Assembly (NCBI GenBank): GCA_045637505.1
Contig: JAZTZO010000038.1
Location: 1 to 23,035, forward strand
From: RGIG4079 sp045637505
GTDB taxonomy: Bacteria > Bacteroidota > Bacteroidia > Bacteroidales > Muribaculaceae
Length of the DNA: 23,035 nt
Direction: 5' to 3'
The translations under genes and the position numbers were made by a program. The notes under the pieces are model-generated. The model did no database searches. It saw only the letters and a program-made list of their open reading frames with translations, and was not told where the DNA came from. This document shows positions 1-7,523 of this stretch, piece after piece (position 1 is the stretch's first letter; each line of letters begins with the position of its first letter).

Positions 1-40
1 CCTGATGAGATGCATCGCCAAGATAAAAAAGAAATTATAA
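1..40 (+). CDS. Possible C-terminal end of an upstream gene (partial)
   Basis: Frame 2 from the window edge is open and reads LMRCIAKIKKKL before a TAA at 38-40. A basic, short tail like this followed 13 bases later by a perfect stem (54-85) would fit the end of a plus-strand gene. Frame 1 is also open to a TAA at 85-87, but it would run through the palindrome, so I prefer frame 2. Too short to identify; the call rests only on the stop-then-terminator layout. Confidence 0.25.
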   Translation, partial: LMRCIAKIKKKL

Positions 41-53
41 CTTACAGAACCAA

Positions 54-85
54 AAATGACAACACGGCATGCCGTGTTGTCATTT
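54..85. terminator. Perfect 32-bp palindrome, likely bidirectional terminator
   Basis: The two 16-base arms (54-69 and 70-85) are exact reverse complements with no spacer, centred on GGCATGCC. The arms end in AAA/TTT, giving short U-runs on both strands. It lies about 120 bases past the stop of the minus-strand glycan cluster and just after a possible plus-strand stop at 40, so it may separate two convergent units. Confidence 0.6.
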
Positions 86-203
86 AAAAAACTTTTAGTA
101 TTTTTGTATCAAATCCTGTAACGGTTTTTCAGGACGACACACATTTATTAATATACTATATCCTTTTATTTCAAGCAAATGCGACACACGCAACACACAA
201 AAA

Positions 204-1067
204 TTAGTGCATAAGTTTACCCAAGTCGGCACGAGGGAAAGCATCTATAAAGCTCTCGGGGGTAACATTATATATATTCACCCCTTTATGCATAGCATAG
301 CGTTTAATATTGTGATATGCCTTAAATGCAATATAAAAACTATTGATTATTTGATGCAACGGATATTTTAAGTAATCAACCTTTATGCGCTTTTCTTCAT
401 TCTCATCTTCTTTATAGAAGTGAGGTTGAATAGAAACCACCTCATTATTTTCATTTACCGACAAAGTTTTTGTCCACGAATGATCGGCTCCAGCAATATA
501 GATATTCTTCCACCCCATTTTCAATGCAACCATTATTGAGGGAATTAACACATTGCGAGGACGAGGCATACCTCTACCAGTCGAATAAGCCCAATTTTCA
601 ACCCAATCAAAGCCCTCAACTGCTATAAAATTGAAATATTCGACTTTAATATTGTCATTTTCAATCTTAAACTTATATTTTTTAGCATCAAATGGCACAA
701 ACAACGTCATTGCCCAATCAATATGAGTCAAATTATCATAAAGTTTAACGACATTAACATTATCTTTTGCACAAAAGAAATGAGGATCGGCCAAAACATA
801 AAAGCGAGGTCTCAAATCCCAAAATTGAGGAGCATTTGCCGCGAAGTTCACAGCCAAAGTTTTTGATTTTCGCAACAAATCGCCATATTTTGCTATTGTG
901 TCATTGAGAGACGGACCGTTGCCCATAATTATCAAGGGCTCGTCACCGACATTGCTAACCTTTGAAATAGTACTTTTATGAGATTTCAAGACAAGTTTTA
1001 ATACACTCATCATCGAACTCCCCATTTTATTCATCCATTGGGCAATATTTTCAGAGGCTATTTTCAT
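204..1067 (-). CDS. DUF115/MptE-like protein of a glycan gene cluster
   Basis: This is a 287-residue soluble protein. Near residue 46 it has a strand followed by MGNGPSLND, the nucleotide-binding-type loop shared by DUF115 (MAF_flag10/MptE-like) proteins and some GT42 sialyltransferases. Further along are NIYIAGADHSW and a C-terminal NVTPESFIDAFPR; the latter resembles the conserved end of DUF115 proteins in surface-polysaccharide loci. Its ATG lies inside the 3' end of the epimerase gene (17-base overlap, 1051-1067), so it is very likely translated from the same mRNA. Role inferred: modification or transfer of a sugar in LPS or capsule synthesis. The family match is fairly confident, but the reaction is unknown. 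It is the last gene of the cluster before the palindrome. Confidence 0.65.
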   Translation of the reverse strand: MKIASENIAQWMNKMGSSMMSVLKLVLKSHKSTISKVSNVGDEPLIIMGNGPSLNDTIAKYGDLLRKSKTLAVNFAANAPQFWDLRPRFYVLADPHFFCAKDNVNVVKLYDNLTHIDWAMTLFVPFDAKKYKFKIENDNIKVEYFNFIAVEGFDWVENWAYSTGRGMPRPRNVLIPSIMVALKMGWKNIYIAGADHSWTKTLSVNENNEVVSIQPHFYKEDENEEKRIKVDYLKYPLHQIINSFYIAFKAYHNIKRYAMHKGVNIYNVTPESFIDAFPRADLGKLMH

Positions 1068-1959
1068 CGTAATTGTGAGTACGCAAATAATTGGTCACAT
1101 CGTATGGTTTCCAATCAAGAACCTTCTCAATTGCATTAGAATCGAAGGTGAGAGTATTGGTAAGATGCGATAATTTCAATGTAGTAATAGGCGAATTATT
1201 ATAACCTAATATATCACCACATTTTGCTGCAAATTTAGCAATCCACATAGGTATTGTATAAATGCGTCGGTTACCCATGCGATAGGCTAATGCTTCGCCC
1301 AGGTCATATACCGAAGGATGCACTCCATCGGTCACATTATATATCCCACCAATGGGCGAAATCAATCGCACCACGTGCGACACATCAACTGCATGCACTA
1401 CACTTCGACGGGCTTCATTATCTTTAAAGTGGAAATAGTATCCTCTATAAATACCATTTACCATTGAGCGCAATGTTCCTTTCATTCGTGTTCCCACAAT
1501 CAATGGTGGGCGAATAATTGAGAGTGTAACTCCTCTCTCACTACACCATTGTTTAAGGAATTCCTCGGCCATCGCTTTCGATTTACCATATTCTGTAAAA
1601 GGCTTAATCGAAGTTGACTCATCATAATTTTCTCCTTGAGTCTTCCCATACACTTGAACCGAAGATATAAATACAAATTCTTTTGGAGGGTTTGCCTCAA
1701 GACCTTTACACAAATTCTTTGTACCCTGATAATTTACTGCTTCGGCTTTCTCATTTCGAGGGTCGCCTGCAGCATGTACCACCAAGTCAAAACCACGCGA
1801 AAAATTAGGCACATTAATAGCCAAGTCACATACAATGTTATTATTAGGGTTCAACCCCAATGTAGTAACATCGCAGTCACTAAACTCATGGCAAAGGTAA
1901 CGCCCAAGAAACCCACATGAGCCGGTAATTAATACTATTTTTGCTGGCTGTTGCGTAAT
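1051..1959 (-). CDS. NAD-dependent epimerase/dehydratase (extended SDR), non-ATG start
   Basis: This is an extended short-chain dehydrogenase/reductase of the sugar-nucleotide epimerase type. The N-terminal Rossmann motif TGSCGFLGRYL, the mid-protein HAAG, the FISSVQVYG strand and the catalytic YGKSK (Tyr-x-x-x-Lys) are all visible. The first recognised start codon in frame is a TTG at 1860, but that removes the whole NAD-binding motif. The frame is open from a stop just above 1959 and contains no ATG, GTG or TTG before the motif. An ATT at 1957-1959 would give a natural N-terminus (MTQQPAKIVLITG) and 302 residues; an ATA at 1936-1938 is an alternative. The gene overlaps the end of the glycosyltransferase (stop at 1935-1937) and the start of the DUF115 gene. 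It probably supplies a modified nucleotide-sugar to the cluster; the substrate cannot be told. Confidence 0.85.
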   Translation of the reverse strand: MTQQPAKIVLITGSCGFLGRYLCHEFSDCDVTTLGLNPNNNIVCDLAINVPNFSRGFDLVVHAAGDPRNEKAEAVNYQGTKNLCKGLEANPPKEFVFISSVQVYGKTQGENYDESTSIKPFTEYGKSKAMAEEFLKQWCSERGVTLSIIRPPLIVGTRMKGTLRSMVNGIYRGYYFHFKDNEARRSVVHAVDVSHVVRLISPIGGIYNVTDGVHPSVYDLGEALAYRMGNRRIYTIPMWIAKFAAKCGDILGYNNSPITTLKLSHLTNTLTFDSNAIEKVLDWKPYDVTNYLRTHNYDENSL

Positions 1960-2717
1960 GGATTAGTATTTATAAAACTTTTCAAAGTACAAAGATACCG
2001 TTTTAAAAGCAAAAACAAACTAACATTACACGAATTTTCTCGCAATGCGCGACATTTTTCTCGATTATTTGTAAAAATTTGATGATAAAGGCGTGTAGAG
2101 AGACCTCCTGTCGTCATCGTGACCATATCAAGAGCCAAATATTTCCCTTGTAGTTTGTTTACAACCATAAGTCGGAGGAACATATCAAAATCGGCGCCTA
2201 TGAGATAATCTTCTTTATACAGACCATATTTTTTAAACAATTCACGACGCATATATAACGATGGATGAGGAGGAGCTATCCCCTGCAGCAAGTCACTAAC
2301 TTCAAATCGTGCCGAAGAATAATAACGCACAACCCTATCACTACCCACCTTTGTATATTTCACATCGCCAAATACAAATGAAACATCACCCGATTGCATT
2401 GCCTCATTAATTTGAGAGAGAATTTCGCTTGATGAATAAGTGTCGTTACCATGCAATAGGCCTACAATATCGCCTGTTGCCATTTTTATACCCTTATTTA
2501 TTGCGCTATATACCCCATTATCGGGTTCGCTAATGAATCGAATAATATGAGGATACTTGTGTGCATATTTTTTTATCACATCAAGAGAACCATCACTACT
2601 TGCTCCATCGACAATAATATATTCTATCTCGACATTTTTTTGCGACAATACGCTCTCGATTGTTGCCGATAGAGTTGCTACATTATTGCGCGTAGCAGTG
2701 ATTATCGAAAATTTCAT
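1935..2717 (-). CDS. Glycosyltransferase family 2
   Basis: This is a 260-residue GT-A-fold glycosyltransferase. It opens with MKFSIITATRNN, then IIVDGASSDGS, SEPDNGVYSAINKG and ATGDIVGLLHGND, the standard order of the family-2 donor-binding motifs. The usual SDD/DxD metal motif is replaced by HGND. I chose the ATG at 2717 because the first motif starts there. Its ATGA overlaps the stop of the upstream membrane protein (2714-2717), whereas the longer open frame up to 2933 only adds non-homologous residues. The protein has no membrane anchor except a hydrophobic, basic C-terminal stretch. It likely adds one sugar to a lipid-linked glycan at the inner membrane; donor and acceptor are not readable from sequence. 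Confidence 0.88.
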   Translation of the reverse strand: MKFSIITATRNNVATLSATIESVLSQKNVEIEYIIVDGASSDGSLDVIKKYAHKYPHIIRFISEPDNGVYSAINKGIKMATGDIVGLLHGNDTYSSSEILSQINEAMQSGDVSFVFGDVKYTKVGSDRVVRYYSSARFEVSDLLQGIAPPHPSLYMRRELFKKYGLYKEDYLIGADFDMFLRLMVVNKLQGKYLALDMVTMTTGGLSTRLYHQIFTNNREKCRALRENSCNVSLFLLLKRYLCTLKSFINTNPLRNSQQK

Positions 2718-4138
2718 CCTAGTCCTCCTTTCTGCATCACATATCCACCCACAAGTCCTATTATTAAGAGGATAGAATAACACCATATCCAACGCTTCAT
2801 TGTGGTAAATGTCTTCCACAATGCTGCGACATAAACAGCGGCAGGAATTAATAATGGTAACATGGGCAAAGTATAGCGCGACACTGTCCCGGCAAACAAA
2901 TAAGCAGGTACTAACCACATCAACAAACCCCAAAAAGTCATTCGGCGCAAGATATCAGGTGAACGGCGAGCTGCACAAAGCAGATAATATAACACTAAAC
3001 AACCCACCGCATACCATGGATAACTAAAATGAGCATATGCCAATGTATATCCATAATGAATATCATCGGCAAATCCCCATGGTAGTGGAATTAAATACTG
3101 CACAGCTGCCGAAAGTGGTAAATACAAGATTCTTTTCCACCATGGGAAATCAAAGTAACCATCTACCACAGCATTATAGGCATAATGTTGTGGATCGCCC
3201 GAGAAGAATGAGTCGGCAAGTTTCTCACCTTCAATTATATTGATAGTTGTATCAAACACTAATGATGTGCTATAGAATATAATTGACATTATCCACCCCA
3301 ACACACATATACCCAAAAACATAGCACCCATCGATAATTGACGACGCTGCCACTTCACAAGAATGAGAATTCCTATAACAGACATAAACAAGAAGGTGTA
3401 TCTCAAGAACACCAATATCACAATCCCTATACCAAACATAATCATCATCGCAATGTTTACCTTGCGACGAGATGAGCAATTTACCAACGAGGTCATCGCA
3501 AAAGTTATTAATGAAAAAGCAAAAATAATTAATGCCTCTTTTAGCAATAGCGTTCCCGAGTTCAAAAAATAGCACACCGATGCACTCATCAACATTGCAC
3601 ATGAAGCAACCCAACGTCCACTCTTAGGAGTTTCTCCTCTCAACATGCGCCAAGCAATGCCTCCACATAGAATTATTGAGAGTAGCATCACAATCATATT
3701 AACGACTATAGGCGCAACGATTGTCACACCAGTAACGAGCCATAACCATGATATCAATAACCCATACCCGTGATTTTTCATGTCGGTGGGCACTCCTTGT
3801 GAATAGCCTGTAGTATATAATGCATCTTTATAGAAACGAGACGAGTCGGGATTTAGAAGAACTGGTAACTCTGTTGTAGCACCAGCCTGTGTTGTGAAAT
3901 AATGCACATTCGCTATCATCCCCACAGCCATCAATGTTGTAGCAATGAGCAATGTCCACCATCCTACACTATTGCGCCAAGGGGCTCGTCTATACACCAT
4001 TGAGATAAATACCCACACACCTATCATCGTCAACAATGTGGAAAAAAACGAGGCTCCCGGAAACATTATTAACGATAAAATTATGAGTAAAATATACCCC
4101 AATTGGGCATATATAAATGCACGATAATTGGTTGTCAT
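2714..4138 (-). CDS. Polytopic membrane protein, GT-C glycosyltransferase-like
   Basis: This 474-residue protein is made of about ten to twelve hydrophobic segments. A large loop after the third segment carries NPDSSRFYKDA and MKNHGYG. Near the C-terminus is GTVSRYTLPMLPLLIP. An acidic residue in the first outer loop and a late RYxLP-type segment are typical of GT-C transferases (GT39/ArnT-like), which use polyprenyl-phosphate sugars on the periplasmic face. An O-antigen polymerase or ligase is the main alternative. It is the first gene of the four-gene minus-strand cluster, with a perfect -7 box four bases before the ATG, and its stop overlaps the start of the GT2 gene. Membrane nature is certain; the enzymatic class is moderately likely. 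Confidence 0.7.
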   Translation of the reverse strand: MTTNYRAFIYAQLGYILLIILSLIMFPGASFFSTLLTMIGVWVFISMVYRRAPWRNSVGWWTLLIATTLMAVGMIANVHYFTTQAGATTELPVLLNPDSSRFYKDALYTTGYSQGVPTDMKNHGYGLLISWLWLVTGVTIVAPIVVNMIVMLLSIILCGGIAWRMLRGETPKSGRWVASCAMLMSASVCYFLNSGTLLLKEALIIFAFSLITFAMTSLVNCSSRRKVNIAMMIMFGIGIVILVFLRYTFLFMSVIGILILVKWQRRQLSMGAMFLGICVLGWIMSIIFYSTSLVFDTTINIIEGEKLADSFFSGDPQHYAYNAVVDGYFDFPWWKRILYLPLSAAVQYLIPLPWGFADDIHYGYTLAYAHFSYPWYAVGCLVLYYLLCAARRSPDILRRMTFWGLLMWLVPAYLFAGTVSRYTLPMLPLLIPAAVYVAALWKTFTTMKRWIWCYSILLIIGLVGGYVMQKGGLG

Positions 4139-4142
4139 AGTG

Positions 4143-4150
4143 CAAACTTA
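4143..4150 (-). promoter_or_regulatory. -7 box of the glycan cluster
   Basis: The minus strand reads TAAGTTTG, a perfect match to the Bacteroidetes -7 consensus TAnnTTTG. Only four bases (cact) separate it from the ATG at 4138, so the predicted transcript would begin at or next to the start codon. No good -33 TTTG is seen at the usual 19-21 base distance. Confidence 0.6.
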
Positions 4151-4193
4151 ATTATTTTTGTCCAATTTTACCTCATAATTAGTAAAAATTCAG

Positions 4194-4201
4194 TAAATTT
4201 G
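4194..4201 (+). promoter_or_regulatory. -7 box of glsA
   Basis: TAAATTTG matches the TAnnTTTG consensus exactly and is again four bases (caaa) from the ATG at 4206. It mirrors the divergent box at 4143-4150 within one 67-bp intergenic region. No clear -33 element is present. Confidence 0.6.
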
Positions 4202-4205
4202 CAAA

Positions 4206-5054
4206 ATGAATCAGCAAAAACCCCTAAAAATTAATGTTGATGATGTGTTGCGACAAAAATTGCCACGACACTATAAAATCATCCCTAAATTCCTCGTTCG
4301 CTGGGTTGAGCGCACAATATGCCAAGACCGTTTGAATGAGCTACTCGACAAGATTAAAGACAAGCGTGATGCCGAATTTTGCCGAGCATTAATGCATGAG
4401 CTCAATATCTCAGTAAAAATTAAAGGAGAGGAAAATCTCCCATCGCGCGACAATCGTAGGGTTGTTATCGTTTCAAACCACCCACTTGGAGGACTTGATG
4501 GAATTGCTTATATCGACTATATTTCAAAAGTATATGGAGGAAAAGTTAATTTTATCGTAAACGACATTTTGATGGTTTTAAAACCATTGCATGGAGTGTT
4601 CCTCCCTATCAACAAACATGGAAAGCAAAGTCGCCAATCATTTAGAGCCATTGAAGAAGCATTCAAAGGGAATGACCCTATAATTATCTTCCCTGCAGGA
4701 TTAGTATCTCGCCGCAGCAAAGATGGTGGCATTGCCGACCTTAAATGGCAAAAAATGTTTGTAAACAAATGCATTGAACATCAACGCGATGTCATTCCAA
4801 TGTTCTTTGGCGGTGAAAACTCTCCATCATTTTATAATTTTGCAAAACGCCGCAAGAATTTAGGCATAAAGTTTAATATAGAAATGATTTACCTCCCTCG
4901 CGAAATGGTAAATAGCGAAAATGCTAACTATACAATTACAATAGGCAAGACTATCTCATGGCAATCGCTCAAGCCCGAAGATGGGAAGACAACCCAAGAC
5001 AAGACTGACGAGATTAGAGAAATAGTCTATAAACTAAACAATAACTCGCTATAG
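4206..5054 (+). CDS. glsA: GlsA-like O-acyltransferase (glycine lipid synthesis)
   Basis: This is a 282-residue PlsC/LPLAT-type acyltransferase. The catalytic block is VSNHPLGGLDG at residues 90-99; His92 and Asp98 are five residues apart rather than the usual four, as in the OlsA/GlsA-like branch. IIFPAGLVSRR takes the place of the FPEGTRS block. In Bacteroides, GlsA adds the second fatty acid to N-acyl-glycine made by GlsB, giving diacylated glycine lipids. The neighbouring N-acyltransferase gene starts 23 bases after this stop, which supports the assignment. The N-terminus is hydrophilic and basic, suggesting peripheral attachment to the inner membrane. A general lysophospholipid acyltransferase is the alternative, but the pairing makes it less likely. 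Confidence 0.8.
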   Translation: MNQQKPLKINVDDVLRQKLPRHYKIIPKFLVRWVERTICQDRLNELLDKIKDKRDAEFCRALMHELNISVKIKGEENLPSRDNRRVVIVSNHPLGGLDGIAYIDYISKVYGGKVNFIVNDILMVLKPLHGVFLPINKHGKQSRQSFRAIEEAFKGNDPIIIFPAGLVSRRSKDGGIADLKWQKMFVNKCIEHQRDVIPMFFGGENSPSFYNFAKRRKNLGIKFNIEMIYLPREMVNSENANYTITIGKTISWQSLKPEDGKTTQDKTDEIREIVYKLNNNSL

Positions 5055-5077
5055 TGCGACTAAATAATCAATTAACG

Positions 5078-6007
5078 ATGGAACAACCAATAATAGACGA
5101 AATACCATTAGAATTAATTAAAGCTGAATTAACAGAAGAACGCTTCTTGCGCGACACCAACAAAGGGGGCAACAAAATTTATATTGTTGATGCATTCAAT
5201 GCGCCTAATGTGATGCGTGAAATAGGCCGTCTTCGTGAAATCGCTTTCCGTGCAGGTGGTGGTGGCACAGGAAAAGATTGTGACATTGATGAATTTGACA
5301 CAATGACACCAGCTTGTCAACAATTAATCGTATGGGACCCAGATGCTGATCTCATCATCGGCGGTTATCGTTTCATCACTGGTCGTAATATAAAGATAGA
5401 AGAAAATGGTACTCCTCGCATTGCAACTTCTCACTTATTCAATTTTTCATCTAAATTCATAAACGACTATCTCCCCTACACCCTTGAGCTTGGTCGTTCA
5501 TTCGTACGCCTTGAGTACCAATCATCTAAAGCTGGAGCAAAAGCGCTATTCGCTCTCGACAATCTTTGGGATGGACTTGGCGCACTCACTGTGGTGCACC
5601 CCGAAATCAAATACTATTTCGGCAAAGTTACAATGTATCCCGACTATTGTCCAGAATGCCGCAACATGATTCTATACTTCCTTCGCAAATATTTCCCCGA
5701 CAACGAGGCATTAGTAACTCCAATTAAGCCATTAGAGACTAATACCGACATTGCTGCAATGGAGAAGTTATTTGTTGGCAGCGATTACAAAGAAGATTAC
5801 AAAATATTGAATACTTCAATTCGTGAGCGTGGATTAAACATTCCTCCATTGGTAAATGCCTACATGAATCTATCTCCAACAATGAAAATGTTTGGTACAG
5901 CTATCAACGATGAGTTTGGAGATGTTGAAGAGAGTGGCATTTTAATCACAGTTGAAGATATTTTCCAAGAAAAAAAAGATCGCCACATCAACACATTCAA
6001 GGGTTAA
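5078..6007 (+). CDS. glsB: GlsB-like N-acyltransferase (glycine lipid synthesis)
   Basis: This 309-residue protein is of the GNAT/hemolysin-like acyltransferase family (OlsB type). It includes IGRLREIAFRAGGGG, a DIDEFDTM segment, WDPDADLIIGGYRF and LELGRSFVR, which match the order seen in OlsB/GlsB proteins. In Bacteroides, GlsB transfers a 3-hydroxy fatty acid to the amino group of glycine, the first step of glycine-lipid synthesis. I chose the ATG at 5078; a GTG at 5054 that overlaps the glsA stop would add eight residues without conserved sequence. It follows glsA in one transcription unit. In some Bacteroidetes the two activities are fused in one protein; here they are separate, with the O-acyltransferase first. 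Confidence 0.82.
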   Translation: MEQPIIDEIPLELIKAELTEERFLRDTNKGGNKIYIVDAFNAPNVMREIGRLREIAFRAGGGGTGKDCDIDEFDTMTPACQQLIVWDPDADLIIGGYRFITGRNIKIEENGTPRIATSHLFNFSSKFINDYLPYTLELGRSFVRLEYQSSKAGAKALFALDNLWDGLGALTVVHPEIKYYFGKVTMYPDYCPECRNMILYFLRKYFPDNEALVTPIKPLETNTDIAAMEKLFVGSDYKEDYKILNTSIRERGLNIPPLVNAYMNLSPTMKMFGTAINDEFGDVEESGILITVEDIFQEKKDRHINTFKG

Positions 6008-6077
6008 GCCCTTGTTTGGCAATGGGGGCCATCTCTCTATATTTATAAAAATTCCCACCTTAATTAATCATTTTGCC

Positions 6078-7523
6078 ATGAGAATTCTATCTCTATGCGT
6101 GTGCTTGATAGCCCCTTTTTTAAGTGCATTTGGTTCTGCTAATTGGTCTTTACAAGGGAAAGACTACAATATTGATACGCTCAATCACATATCAGTGGGA
6201 CCTGGCACAACACTCACATCTTTGCGTCTCACCGGTGCTCAAAATTTAAATATATTTTACACCACAACCGATCTTTCAAATCCCATCATCGACATGAGAG
6301 TTTTGAAAGCCCAAAACACCATCTACGCACGTCAAGAAGTGTCGGGAATGGCATTGGACAACGATAACGATTCCACTCAATATTTCCTTGGGGTAAATGC
6401 CGACTTCTTCAACATGCACCGTGGCAACTCTATCGGCTCTCAAATATCACATAGCACACCCATATATGTTGATAATAATGGTCGCACACAATGGGCTTGG
6501 ATGCCAAACAAACAGGCCATTATGGATGAGATGAAGATTAATTGCGTTGCAACATTAGGCAATAACACGACCAACCTATCAGGGATAAATACCGTAGCAT
6601 CAACAAATAGTCTCATTTTATATACTTCAATATATGGAACAGCAACCGATAGCGTTGCTAATGCATCGGAGGTAATATTATCGCCTATTAACACCCCATT
6701 AACCATAGGCAAACCTACAAAGATGAAAGTTGAATCATCGCCTAAGGTTGGCGGAGCAACAATCATTCCTTCAAATGGGTATGTATTGTCGGGTACCGAT
6801 TTTCAAGGATTAGGCATCAATTATCTAAAGGAAGGCGATATTATTGAGATTTCGACAACAGTAGCACTTCCCAATGGCACAACAATAAACCCTACCGAGG
6901 TAGTGAGTGGATACCCTGTAATTTTACGCGATGGAGTGACCACCGACCCTATCGATATCCTCAAGCACCTCAATGGGTTGCACCCTCGTACAGCAGTGGG
7001 AAATGACGCGAGTGGTCGCTACCTCACTATCTTGATTGTTGATGGGAGGTCGGAGGTGTCAGACGGATGTACTTCTAAAGTATTGGCCGACATTATGCGC
7101 TATGTAGGGTGCGACGATGCAATAAATCTTGATGGAGGAGGTTCAAGCGAACTGTATGTTAAAAATTTAGGCATATGCAATGTTCCCAGCGACGGAGTTG
7201 AACGCACCGTTGCCAATGGGTTGTATGCTATAGCAAAAGTTCCGGTGGATAATGAAATTACATCAATAGCATTTGCCAATTATCGCACTTCGCTAAAACA
7301 AGGCGACAACTATACCCCTATCGTTTATGGATACAACAAGTATGGAATTCTTGTTGATTCAAATGTCAAAGGGATTAAACTCAAATGTTCAAAAAAGGCA
7401 GGTAAGATAAAAGGATATTCATTTACGGCGAAGAAAGCTGGTACACACACGCTTACAGCGCGACTTGGTAAGTTGTCGGCCACAACTACAATCGTCGTTG
7501 CCGACCCCATAGTTAATCAATAG
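6078..7523 (+). CDS. Secreted phosphodiester glycosidase (NAGPA domain) with Ig-like tail
   Basis: This 481-residue protein starts with a signal peptide (MRILSLCVCLIAPFLSAFG, then SANWS). The central region carries GVNADFF, HPRTAVGNDASGRYLTILIVDGR and INLDGGGSSELYV, the hallmark motifs of the phosphodiester glycosidase domain (PF09992, related to the enzyme that uncovers mannose-6-phosphate). The last 90 or so residues (about 395-481) look like a bacterial Ig-like domain. I chose the ATG at 6078 because it begins the signal peptide; the open frame extends upstream into glsB. Likely role: release of a sugar 1-phosphodiester from host or cell-surface glycans in the periplasm or outside. It lies 70 bases after glsB and may be co-transcribed. 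Its stop overlaps the truA stop on the other strand. Confidence 0.85.
   Translation: MRILSLCVCLIAPFLSAFGSANWSLQGKDYNIDTLNHISVGPGTTLTSLRLTGAQNLNIFYTTTDLSNPIIDMRVLKAQNTIYARQEVSGMALDNDNDSTQYFLGVNADFFNMHRGNSIGSQISHSTPIYVDNNGRTQWAWMPNKQAIMDEMKINCVATLGNNTTNLSGINTVASTNSLILYTSIYGTATDSVANASEVILSPINTPLTIGKPTKMKVESSPKVGGATIIPSNGYVLSGTDFQGLGINYLKEGDIIEISTTVALPNGTTINPTEVVSGYPVILRDGVTTDPIDILKHLNGLHPRTAVGNDASGRYLTILIVDGRSEVSDGCTSKVLADIMRYVGCDDAINLDGGGSSELYVKNLGICNVPSDGVERTVANGLYAIAKVPVDNEITSIAFANYRTSLKQGDNYTPIVYGYNKYGILVDSNVKGIKLKCSKKAGKIKGYSFTAKKAGTHTLTARLGKLSATTTIVVADPIVNQ

Noticed and set aside
99..106. TATTTTTG as a plus-strand -7 box near the left edge
   Set aside because: No plus-strand gene starts downstream of it; the next genes are on the minus strand, and such AT-rich matches are common by chance.
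114..134. TCCTG/CAGGA stem as a second terminator of the minus-strand cluster
   Set aside because: Only five base pairs with an 11-base loop and no U-tract; the palindrome at 54-85 is a far better candidate.
2718..2933. N-terminal extension of the GT2 protein to 2933
   Set aside because: It lies within the upstream membrane-protein gene in another frame and adds 72 residues without homology; the ATGA overlap at 2714-2717 fits better.
5054..5077. GTG at 5054 as the start of glsB, overlapping the glsA stop
   Set aside because: The extra eight residues carry no conserved sequence, and the ATG at 5078 gives a family-like N-terminus; the overlap start is possible but less likely.
5952..6077. Glycosidase start at 5952 inside glsB
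   Set aside because: It would put about 42 polar residues before the signal peptide; the ATG at 6078 begins the signal peptide directly.
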